From Zobellia galactanivorans (lineage in GTDB: Bacteria > Bacteroidota > Bacteroidia > Flavobacteriales > Flavobacteriaceae): a DNA stretch of 64,000 nucleotides. The stretch covers positions 2,848,501-2,912,500 of the forward strand of contig NC_015844.1 in the NCBI RefSeq assembly GCF_000973105.1, written 5' to 3'. Each line of letters opens with the position of its first letter. Within the stretch, counting starts at the first letter, position 1. The notes beneath the pieces were generated by a model. The model did not search any database. It saw nothing but the letters and a program-made list of their open reading frames with translations, and was not told where the DNA came from. Below are positions 1 to 12,000 of this stretch, piece after piece. The position numbers were made by a program, and so were the translations under genes.

Positions 1-3000
1 CCAAAGGTAGTCGGGATAACCCCACCTGAGGGGGCTACGGGGGTATCGGTGAGCACTAGTGTTTCCGCCAATAACCTCTTTCTTCCAAACTCCGATACCA
101 ATGGTAATGCGGGGGTTGACAATACGACCATCACCAACGCTACGGTACGCTTGTTTAAACAAGGGAGTACTACCCCTATTGGGGCCAGTGTTAATGGAAC
201 CGGTGGTGGCGATGCCATTAATTTGGTACCGAACCTCCCATTGGAGGCCAATACCGTTTATGTTTTTGAAATTGATGGGGTGTTGGATTTGGTAGGGGAA
301 CCTTTCGAATTCTTTACTTCTTCATTTACTACAGGTGATGGAAATACCGGACCGGTTACCGATTTGGACAACGTTTCATTTACCAATGCGGGCGTCGTGG
401 GTTCAAATGGAAAATATTCGACCCTTACCATAGGACCTGATGACAAGTTGTACGGATTGGAAATCTCAGGGGATATTCACCGATGGAACATAGATACGGA
501 CGGAACCCTGACCGATGAGGAAGTACTTACGGCTTGGAAAACCGCTTATGGAGGAAGCCGCACTTCCGTGGGGCTTGTTTTTGATCCTGCGGCTACCTCG
601 TCTAACTTGATCGCCTACGTTTCGCACGATTCGGGAGGCTTGAATAGCGCTCCGGACTGGGATGGAAAAATATCTAGACTCACTGGGGCCAACCTAGAAA
701 ACGAACAATTGCTGGTGACCGATTTACCTCGGTCTACCAAAGATCACTTAACCAATAGTCTCACGTTTAGACCCGGAGAACCCAATGTAATCTATTTTAA
801 CCAAGGGAGTAATAGTGCCGCAGGGAAACCCGATAACTCTTGGGGCAATAGGGAAGAAAGTTTATTGACGGCTGCAACGCTGAGGTTGGATCTTTCCCTT
901 TTACCGGGTACTTTACCATTGAACGTAAGGACCACGAGGGATGCCATGGCGATAAACAACGTGGATGTCAATTCCCCGACCTTGGATGGCTTATACAATC
1001 CGTATTACGTAAATGCACCTTTAAAATTGTTCGCTACAGGTATTCGTAATGCCTACGATTTGGTATGGCATTCCAATGGACAATTGTACGTACCGGCGAA
1101 CGGGACCGCAGGCGGTAGTAATGCTCCGGCATCTATTGATGGCACACGACGGCCCGATGGTTCGTTTTACGATCATAGCAACCCCTTGTATCCTGTTGTT
1201 CCCTTTTCAAACGGAAACAATGTACAGCGGGATTGGTTGTTCAGGATTAACCCTAATACCACTATGGGGTATTACGGACATCCGAATCCGTTCCGAGGTG
1301 AGTTTGTCTTAAACCGGGGCGATGCCGATGTTAGCAAATCTGCTTATGACAATGTGCAGCCAGACATAAACTATAGAGGAGCAGCCTTTGATTTTGAATT
1401 CAATAAATCGCCCAACGGGGTTATCGAATATCGGAGTAATGCCGAAAACGGAAACTTAAAAGGGGCCTTATTGGTGGTTCGGTACAGTGGGGGAAGTGAT
1501 ATCATCGCCTTGGTGCCCGACGGATCAGGAGGGGATATATCGACCTTTAAGGAGGGAATACCAGGGTTTACAGGTTTTCAAGACCCCCTAGATTTAGTGG
1601 AGGATACCTCTAACGGAAATATATATGTATCGGACTATGGAAGAAGCCAAATCGTATTGCTGAAACCTAGTAATCAGGCTTCGCCTACACCACTTATCGT
1701 ATTGGATACGGAAAAGGTAACAGGTGATGCTATTTCCAATTCGGGATCATTCACGAGCGAGATTTTGCTTTCCAATTTGGGGAATGCCAGTTTGGTGGAT
1801 GTCCAGGCCCAAATTTCAGGGGTGGACCAAGATCAGTTTTTGATTGTCGGTTTGCCGACCTCGATAAACGCTCAGAACTCGGCCTCGTTCCAGGTGCTGT
1901 TTACACCGACATCGAACGGACCTAAATCGGCGGAATTGACCTTGACGGGCAGCAATGCCGAACCCGTAGTCGTGCCATTGAACGGTCTGGGTAAAATGGG
2001 ACTGGGAGGAAATAATGAGCCTTCATTGCAATGGATATTGGATACCCAGTTAGGCGATGGTGCCGTAAACGTGGGGGATACCGATCCGACGACCAACCTC
2101 ATTAATTTACCGAATGGCAGCGGTTATAATGATATTTTAGGTGATGAGGTAGCCGTTCAAAAATTTGAAAGGGCCGTTGACGCCCCGGTTACCGTAGAGT
2201 TGTTGAGTGTGTACGGACCTACCAATACCACTCCGGTAGTGGCCTTTGGATGGTATGTCAGTGGTGATGTCAATACTACTTCGGAATTGTTTACGGTTTC
2301 CAATAGTCCCGCTAGTAATGGACAGACACTTAACCCACCAATCGTGGGGGCAACCGAATTTGACCCAGGCGCGGTGAGTTTTGGTTTCTATAGTCGATGG
2401 CCATTCTTTGGCGACCGACATTTGTTTAGCGAAGATGCCCTCAATACATTCGCCGATGCCATTCCGCATCATGTGCGGGTATATGAGCTTCCTGGGGAAG
2501 AGAATGCCTATATTATCGCTACGGAGGAACATATTTCCGGATTTGACTACCAAGATATTGTCGTCATTGTCAGAAATATCAAACCCTTTGACGATGCACC
2601 TAGCCTAGCTTGTTCCCCTATTAGTATTTTAGAATGTGACGAGCTTGAAGTAAGCTTGCCCTTTTCTTTGAATTTTGACGGGACCGAAGGCGGATTGGCC
2701 AATACAGGCTTTACCATGGTCGATAATCCCTCGGCAAGACTGGCGGTAGATGGCACTGCTTTCAATCCCAATGTTCCGGGGTACGAACCCGGTAGGATAA
2801 GCTTGTCCAATGGCAATCTGGTTCTAAATGCCGCAAATGGTATCGCCTATCTGCGTAATGGTCCAGGTGCCGGAACGAGCACAGATGTAAATTCACAGAT
2901 CAATACCTTGGGGGTAGCCGTCGATGCCGATAGCTACGGAAGTTTTAGTATAGAAACCTCCTTGGTGAACCCGTATAGCGATGGCTCGAATAATTCGGAG

Positions 3001-6000
3001 CAGGCCGGGGTGTGGTTCGGTCTCGATGAGGATAACTATGTAAAGTTGGTGGCTTCTAATGGCAATAGGGTAGAATTACTGTCTGAATTAGATGGTCTTT
3101 CGTCGACTTCACAATCCATTAAAGCCGATGATATTACGGACTTACATTCGAGTAACGTAGGTCTGCGGTTATTCGTGGATGTTGAGAACAGTCTATTTGT
3201 TGGATACTACTCCTTGAACGGTGGAGCTGAGGTTGAAGTGGGTTCTTTGCCACTACCCTTGGGTTTTGTTGCCGGAAATTCTTCTTATGATAACTTGTCT
3301 TTCGCGGGTATCTTCAATACAAAACGAAGGGAAACCACTGCCAATGTAAATCATACTTTCGAACATTTTAGGATAGTTTCCGATGATGTGGTGGCCTTTG
3401 AGCCGGTTAAGATCAATTTTTCGCTTCCCGAAGACGTACCACCTTCAGGATATCTGGTAGATTCTGGTTTGGCGTATGCCGATCGCGGTAATGGATATAG
3501 CTACGGTTGGTTGGCTACTGACGGAACAACGGGCTTGGACCTCTCCGAAAGGGTTCGCAATAGAGCGGTTGCGGGAATCGACATTTTACGGAATACCCTA
3601 GTGCATATGCAGTATCAAAACGTAAAACCTGAGGGGCAAGAGGGAATTTGGGAAATGGAGGTACCCAATGGAAATTACACGGTGGCCGTAGGCGTAGGTG
3701 ATCCTAATGTTGATGGTCAGGCGGGTACGGAACCTTTGCATACCATAAACATTGAAGGTGTCAATGCCATAAATAGGTATTCGCCTACTGGGGTCGAGGG
3801 CGCTTCTACTAGGTTCTCTTCGGGAGTGGCCAACGTCACGGTTACCGATGGTAGGCTTACCATAGATGCTTCCGGTGGTTTCAATACAAAATTGAACTCT
3901 TTGGAAATTACCCAAGGCAGTGGCGTTGTCCAACCGTATTTCGCCAATGTTAATCCCGCCGATAATGCCAACGATGTGAGAATCGAAGATTTTCAGATTA
4001 ACGTTGAGGTTATCGTTCCTGATGATTATGAAATAGATAATAACACCCTTGCGGGCAATATTAATCTATTTGAGGTTACCGCAGGCGGAGATGTTATAGT
4101 GCCTTCCAATTCCAATGATACGGGAGGGGGAGACGCCATTACCTTGACCCCGATTCAAGATTTAAAGGAATTTACGACCTATCGCTTTGTTCTTACGAGT
4201 GACATAGAGGCAAACCGAAGGGGCGATTTAAATGATAGAATACCCTTCCGTGCTTTTGAATCTACATTTGAAACGGGCGAACTCGATGATGGAACCATAC
4301 CTATTCGAGATTTGACAGGAGTTGAATTTACCAAGGTTTCGGGTGTGGCCAATTTAGGCCCCGGTGTAGATAACCAACGTTTTTCGAGTTTGGTGATCGG
4401 ACCCGATGGTAAGCTATATGCCAGTACCATTGGCAACTTTAATTCAGATGGCCAAATTTATAGGTGGGATATGGCTATTGATGGCACTTTGAGCAATTTA
4501 GAGATTTTAAGTCCACCCTTACAAGGCTCGGCCCATCCTGAAACCGGCGCTAGGGGCAACGATGACCGATTGATCATTGGTTTGGCATTCGATCCAGCAT
4601 CTACTGCCGATAATCTTGTAGCCTATGTAACCCATAGTAAGGCCTCTATTTCGGGTGGACCGGAGTGGGATGGCAAACTCTCGCGTTTGACTGGATCGGA
4701 TTTGTCTACGGTAGAAGATCTTGTTATCCATTTGCCTAGGTCGGTAAACGATCACTTGACCAACAGTATAGCCTTTGATGACCAAGGCGATTTATATATC
4801 AGCCAAGGTAGTAACTCGGCAGGTGGTAGTCCCGATGGCAATTGGGGCAATAGGCCCGAACGCCTTTTGGCCGCGGCTATCTTAAAGTTGGAATTGGACA
4901 AATTGCCCAATAGCCTACCCTTGAGCGTGTATACTACCGATGATATTTCGGTGATCAATGCCGCTCCAAACGGTAGTCTGCAAATGAGTGATGCTACCTA
5001 CAATCCGTATGCGACCAATTCCCCCTTGACCATATTCGCATCGGGTATTCGAAATGCCTATGATTTGGTATGGCATTCCAATGGTTGGTTATATGTGCCT
5101 ACCAATGGAACCGCCGGTAACAATAATAGTTCGCCCAATTCGCCTTCAACTTCTGATTATCCGTTGGCAAGGCGTATCGATGGCTTGACCACAATACCCA
5201 ATGCTCCTAAATTACTAGGCGGGGAAACACAAAAAGACTGGTTGTTCAAGACCAAGGGAGGGTCGTATCATGGCCACCCCAACCCTTACAGGGGCGAGTT
5301 TATCTTGAATCACGGTGGTATTTCATATAGTGGATTGCCCGGTCAGGTGGAGGCCTCCTATACCGATGTGGGCAAATACCCCGATGATTTGGCGCCAGAT
5401 CCAAATTATCGTGAACCTGCATTTGATTTTGGAAAGAACAAATCGCCCAACGGAGCCATAGAATATAAGAGTGATGCCTTTGAAGGAAAATTACAGGGCC
5501 TTCTTATGGTAGTCCGTTTTAGCGGACAGGACGACTTATTGGTATTGGACCCCAAATCAAGCGGCGATATTGCCGAAGCCTATAGTAGTATTCCAGGACT
5601 TAGTGGTTTTGATGATCCATTGGATGTGGTGGAAGACCCCACAACAGGGAATATCTATATTTCGGAATACGACCGCGACAATAACGGAACTGCTCGATTG
5701 ACCCTGCTAAGGGCGGCTACGCCGGCAAGCATGGGGCCATCCATAGTGGCTACTCCCGATGAGCTCATTTTTGAAGCGACAACGAACAACGAAGGAAGCA
5801 ACACCGATACAAAAACTTTAGAGGTAAGCAATGACGGTAATGCCGTGCTAAATATTGCGAGTGCAAGCCTAACAGGTACTTTCGCAAGTCAATTCAGTGC
5901 TATTCAACCTTCGGGCGGCGTAACGCTAAACCCAGGGGAAAGTCAAATATATACTTTGACCTATACACCCAGTTTAGACGGAGCGGACTTAGGTTATCAA

Positions 6001-9000
6001 GATGCTGTACTTACTTTAGAAAGTGATGATACAGATACCCCCAGCCTTGAAATAGGGTTGCATGCCTTGAAAAAATCTGGTTTTGAAGGAGGTCAGGAAC
6101 CTGCCTTGCAAGATGTTGTCGATGCTTTGGGAATCGGTATTTCGGTAGGATGGACGTCCTTGTCTAGCTCCACGGATCCTTCTCCTGTAGGTGATGAGGT
6201 AGAAGTGGAAAGATGGGTGAAGGCATCCGAGCAACCCGTTAAGGTTACTCCCGTTGGACGCTATTCCCCAAGGGAAGAATTGCCTTTCGGTTGGTATACC
6301 AACGATGGAACCGTGGTCACCCATGAAGTAGGGGTGCTGGCAGATGATATAGCAAATGCACAGACCCTATTTCCGCCCATTTCCTCAGGTACCGACACCT
6401 TTGATCCCCAAGGCGCGGTATTCGGATTCTACGTGGAATCGCAATCCTTTGGTAGGTTCAATTATACCGAAGATGCAATTAACACCGGTGGAGTGGCCCA
6501 TAGGGTTAGGATATATCCCGTAAATGATAGGGAAGGAAATGCTGTTGAAAATAGCTACCTCATAGCTTTTGAGGATGCCTCCAATGGCGATTATCAAGAT
6601 TATATGTTTATCATCGATAATGTAATTCCTTTCGAAAGTGGCGTATTGGCCTTGGATTTTGATAAGGAGGATATGAGTTTCTTTACTTCGATCAACCAAG
6701 AGAACGTGCCTTTACAATCGTTGACATTAAACGGAAACGGAGGGATTACCTCATCAGAAATAAATTTGGAAAGCACCGAGGAATGGGTTGTTCTTCCCGA
6801 TACCTTTGAAATGGGTACGGCATTTGAAGTGGGTGTCGATGTTGCAGGTTTGCCCATCGGGTCTTATGAGGCTACGATCAGCGCTTCGGCGGCAAACTAT
6901 GAAGGTGACGTTGTGAGTATTGCCTTGGAAATTACCAACGAGTTGGTCTATACCTATCAGTTCAATTTTCAAGATCCGGATGAATTGGAGGTATCCCCAG
7001 AGGGGTATATCGATGATGTCGGTGCACCTTATGGCGTACAAAATACCGTTCTCGGAGACCTTAACTATGGATGGGTAATACCAGGTACGCTTACCCCGGC
7101 CGATGCCGCGGCCAATGCAAGGAATAGAAATACGGGTACGAACGACGATGCCTTGGTAAAGACCTTTTCCATTGTAGGGCATAGGTCGGCCAATACCTAT
7201 CCGCTCCGCGATTGGATAGTAGAGGTGCCTAATGGTATCTACTCAGTGAATATTGGTGTTGCCGGTGATCCCGATTATGCGGACAGCAACCATGTCTTAG
7301 ATGTAAATGGGGTTGTTGTGGTCGATTATGATCAAGAAAGTATCGTTCCCGAGAGTTATGAAAGTTTTCAAAATACCGAACGGGTAGAGGTGACCGATGG
7401 TCTGCTGCGATTGTCTTTGGCTCCTGCCGGAGATAACGCCAAGGTGAGTTATATTCGGTTGGCCCCTGTTGATAGCTCCTTGTTGCCACCAACTATTTTG
7501 GCGACATTCAATGGAAATGAAAGAGCTACCGATGTGTTTAGGGGAGCGGTAAATATCGCTCTAGAGGCTACCGATGAAAGCGGAAGTGGAGGCATAGCCT
7601 TTATAGAATATGTGCTTGATGGAGCGCCGGTTGAAAGCTATACCGACGCGTTCGATATAGCCGACGAAGGAGACCATACCCTTGTCGTTACGGCCGAGGA
7701 TAACAATGGCAATAGTTTTGCCAAGACGTACAACTTTACTATAGAAACCCCAACGGGTGCTTTGTTGGCCATAGAAAATATGACCAAGGTACCAGGTACC
7801 GATAGAGGTTTTCCGGCAGATGATTATTATACCTTTTATCGCTTGGGTAGTCCCGGCTCCGCTCAATTTCATGATACAAATGTCATGCGCTTGAATAATA
7901 CGGGTACGGGTGATTTAGTCGTGACCGAAGTCAATATATCCGATGCCAACGACTATACGTTTGAATTACTCGATGCGAACGGGAACACGGCCCAATTGCC
8001 TATTACGATTCCGTCAGGAAGTTATGCCGATGTAGACATTACCTTTATAGCGACTACGGGAAGTGGCAACAATGGTATTTTTGTAGAAGATATTGAAATT
8101 GTTTCGAGTGCGGACAATGCGTTGAGCAGTACCGCCGTGCTTCACGGAGGTTACGCGCCCCAGCCTGAAGGAGGGGATGAAATCAATGCACAGGAAGTCT
8201 TCGATGCCTTTGGTTTCCAATCTAGCATGTTGAGTATTGTTAACGATGAGGGAAGTATTACCCCGCCCAATAACCTTGCCTACAGACCAAGCTCCAATTT
8301 TCCAATTGAGGCAAATATTGAGGCAGGCTATGAAGGAGATTTGATTTTGAGCGATGCCTTTGTTCAGGCAGATCCAAATCAACCGGTTATCGGTATTCAA
8401 TTATCGGCCTTACACGGTACGGGTTCAAACGGAGCCCGATTTGTTGAGGTCGGTGGTACGGAAACCGTTGGTGGAATCAGTTTTTCCCATACGGGAAGCA
8501 ACTACCAGACCTTATTGCCTAAGAATGGTTCGGGAGTAATTAGTTTTGATACTAGTAATTCGATTTCCGAGCCTTTTAGAATTGCGGTTGCCAATTACCT
8601 AACGACCGGAGGAAACAATATTTCAGGGAATAGACCTGACTTGTTGGGGGCTAGGGTTTACAAGGTAATCGACCACAATGGCAATATAGTTCCGAACGAA
8701 TATATCGTATTACAAGATTTTGTTCAGAACGGTTGCGGTGCGGGATCGGCAAATTGTGATTGGAACGACAATACGTTCTATTTCATAAACATCCGTCCTC
8801 AGGCCATACCGACGGCGCAGCCCGACCAAGAGTATTTGGCCAATGTAGGGGAGGAGTTCAGCATAGATGTCGCCTCGTATTTTGACAAAGGATATGTGGG
8901 TAATGAGTTGACCGTAACAGCTACGGTAAACGGGGGAAGCCTTCCATCTTGGTTGACCTATAATGCCCAGGCCGCTACGGTTTCGGGTACAGCCCCTATA

Positions 9001-12000
9001 GATGCTACGGGTAGTGTGCCCGTGGTATTGAGCGCGGTAGACCTCAATGGTCTTACGGCTACCACAACCTTGACGGTCGCTATAAACGAAGCTCCGCTTG
9101 CCGTGGGTGATGATATAGAAACGACTCAAGATAAGGCCATTCTTTTGGAGGGCTTGTTGGCGAACGATACGGAACCTAATGGTCAGGCCATTACGATTGT
9201 TACCGTAGATACACCTCAAAATGGGGAAGCTGTGCTTCAAGGCGATGGGCTCTCTGTTTTGTATACGCCCGACGCAGGTTATGTCGGTTCCGATAGTTTT
9301 GAGTACACGATTGAAGATGAAACGGGACTTTCGGCTACGGCAACGGTTTCCATAACCGTTACCCCTCAGAATCAAGCTCCAGTAGCCATGCTTCAAAGTA
9401 GTGTACAGGAAGGGGAAGCTGCCTTGTATGTTGATTTTGTGGGGAGTGGGTCGACCGATGAAAATCCGGCTACCTTACGATACGAGTGGAATTTTGGAGA
9501 TGGAACGGCAAATAGCACCGATCCTGATACGAGCCATACCTTTACCTCGGTTGGTGTTTACACAGTCGTCCTTACCGTTATAGATGATGGGAATTTAATA
9601 GGAACGGCATCGACGACGATTACGGTTTCGGCACCGCCTAATACAGGGCCGACCGCTATTGCCGCAGTCACGCCATTGAACGGGGCCAACTCCCTATCGT
9701 TTAATTTTGACGGTAGTGCATCGAACGATCCCGAAGGATCGCTCAGCTATCTTTGGGATTTTGGGGATGGAAATACGGCTACTACGGCTATCGTAAACCA
9801 TTCTTATGCCTTGGCAGGTGTTTACGATGTTTCCTTGACGGTTACCGATGAAGGTGATTTGGTAGATGCGATTACCGTGCAGGTAGAGGCCAAAGAGGCT
9901 GTGGTATCTGACTTTGCCTTGAGGATTAACGTAGGTGGCCCAGAGCTTGTTTACCAAGGGGAAACCTTTGTACAGGATCAAGGCTTCGTTGGCGGTAAGG
10001 TATTTGAAAATGCCAATGCATTGGTGCCTGGGTTGTACCAGACGGAGCGTAGTGCTACCCCACCTGTATTTGACTATAACCTTCCCTTGGAAAATGGCAC
10101 CTATGAGGTGACCCTGCACTTTGCTGAAATTTATTGGGGCGCTACAAGTGGAGGCTCCGGAGGCGTAGGGAAACGTGTCTTTGATGTTTCTTTGGAAGGA
10201 AGCACCGTACTTGATGATTTCGATATTAACCTTGTGTCAGGTCCGGAAACCCCAGTGGTGAGAACGTTCGAGGTTGTGGTACAAGACGGTGTTTTAAATA
10301 TGCATTTTGATGCAGGGGGCACCAATGGTATCGATCAACCCAAACTATCGGGTATTGAGATATTAAGTAAAGATGACGCGGTTCTTCCTTGTGCATTGCC
10401 TGATACTTGGGCCAATAGCGATATAGGCTCGGTTCAAATAGCGGGAGAAACCTGTTTTGAGAACGGTCGATATGAGGTCACTGCTTCAGGTACCGATATT
10501 TGGGGCAGTGCCGATGAGTTCCATTACGTATACAGAGAGTTGACCGGTGACGGTGAAATCGTTGCACAAGTAATGAGTTTGGAAGCAACCAGTGTCTGGG
10601 CCAAAGCAGGGGTCATGATGAGAAATGATCTGGATGCCAATTCGGTTCTTGCCCAAATGGTCATTTCGCCTAACCCCAACAACTTAGGTGGGGTAGGGCA
10701 TAGCTTCCAAGATCGTCCGGTCAAGGGTGCTGCAATGGGTAGTGCCAACTTTACAACGCCACAATCGGTTCCGGGAGGCTTCCCCCACTATGTGCGATTA
10801 GTGCGTTCGGGTAATACCTTTACCGGATATGTTTCTGAAACAAATGGAAATTGGACCCTCGTCGGATCGAAGGTCTTACCTATGGACGAAACTATCTTTG
10901 TAGGCCTGGCTACCACTTCCCATAACGATGATGAACTTACGACGGCAGTGTTCGAGAATGTAAGTGTTCAGGAAGAAACACAACAGAACCAGGCACCATA
11001 CGCATCCATAGGGGTAAATGTTTCTACAGGAACGGCTCCTTTGGTCGTGAGTTTTGATGGCAATGGTTCTAGTGATGATAAAAATATTGTAAGCTATACT
11101 TGGAACTTTGGGGATGGAACGGCAAATGGTTCAGGAGCCCTTGTTGAACATACATTTACCAATGCAGGGAGTTTTGATGTTACCCTTACCGTTGCCGATG
11201 AGGAAGGTGAAGTTGGTGTGGATGTGGTGACTATCGTCGTTGAAGCAGCGAACGAGGCACCCGAGGCCGTGGCTACGGCTACGCCCTTAAATGGGGAGGC
11301 TCCTTTGGAGGTGAGTTTTTCAGGAAGCAATTCAACTGATGACGATGGTGCGGAAAACCTAAATTTCGCATGGTCGTTCGGAAACGGTGATACTTCATCG
11401 CTGGCCGATCCGGTCTATGTTTATAACACTGAAGGAACCTATACCGTAAGCTTAACGGTGACGGATTCAGAAGGACTTACCGATCTGGAAACCCTGACCG
11501 TGGTGGTCGAAGAGCCGGTAGTCGTGGGTGATTTTGCCTTGCGAATCAATGCGGGAGGCCCACAATTGACCCATAACGGAGAGGTCTACGTGGCGGACCG
11601 TGATTTTGTAGGAGGTAAATCTTATACGAATACCAGTGCCGAAGTACCTGAATTGTACAAGACCGAACGCAGTGCATTGCCTCCTAATTTTGGCTATGAC
11701 ATTCCGTTGGCAAACGGTGAATATCAGGTGACCTTGCATTTTGCAGAGATCTTTTGGGGCGCTACAGGTGGAAGAACGGGTGCTGTAGGAAAACGTGTGT
11801 TCGACGTGGTCATGGAAGGAAATACCATTTTGGACGATTACGATATCTTCGATGAAGTGGGACCACAGACCGTGGTGACCCGAACGTTTGACCTAACCCT
11901 TGTCGACGGCGTGCTAAACCTTGGTTTTGATGCCAATGCACCGGATGGGCTAAACGAGCCCAAGCTATCGGCCATTGAGATTGTTAGTGTAGGTGCCGTT

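Noticed and set aside
49-51. GTG at 49 as start of the giant gene
   Set aside because: The frame is open back to base 1 and encodes PKVVGITPPEGATGVSV, the natural beginning of the Ig-like domain, so the start lies outside the window.
8710-9396. 228-residue minus-strand ORF inside the giant gene
   Set aside because: It is the reverse shadow of a codon-biased coding sequence; it shows no domain or signal and sits wholly inside known modules.
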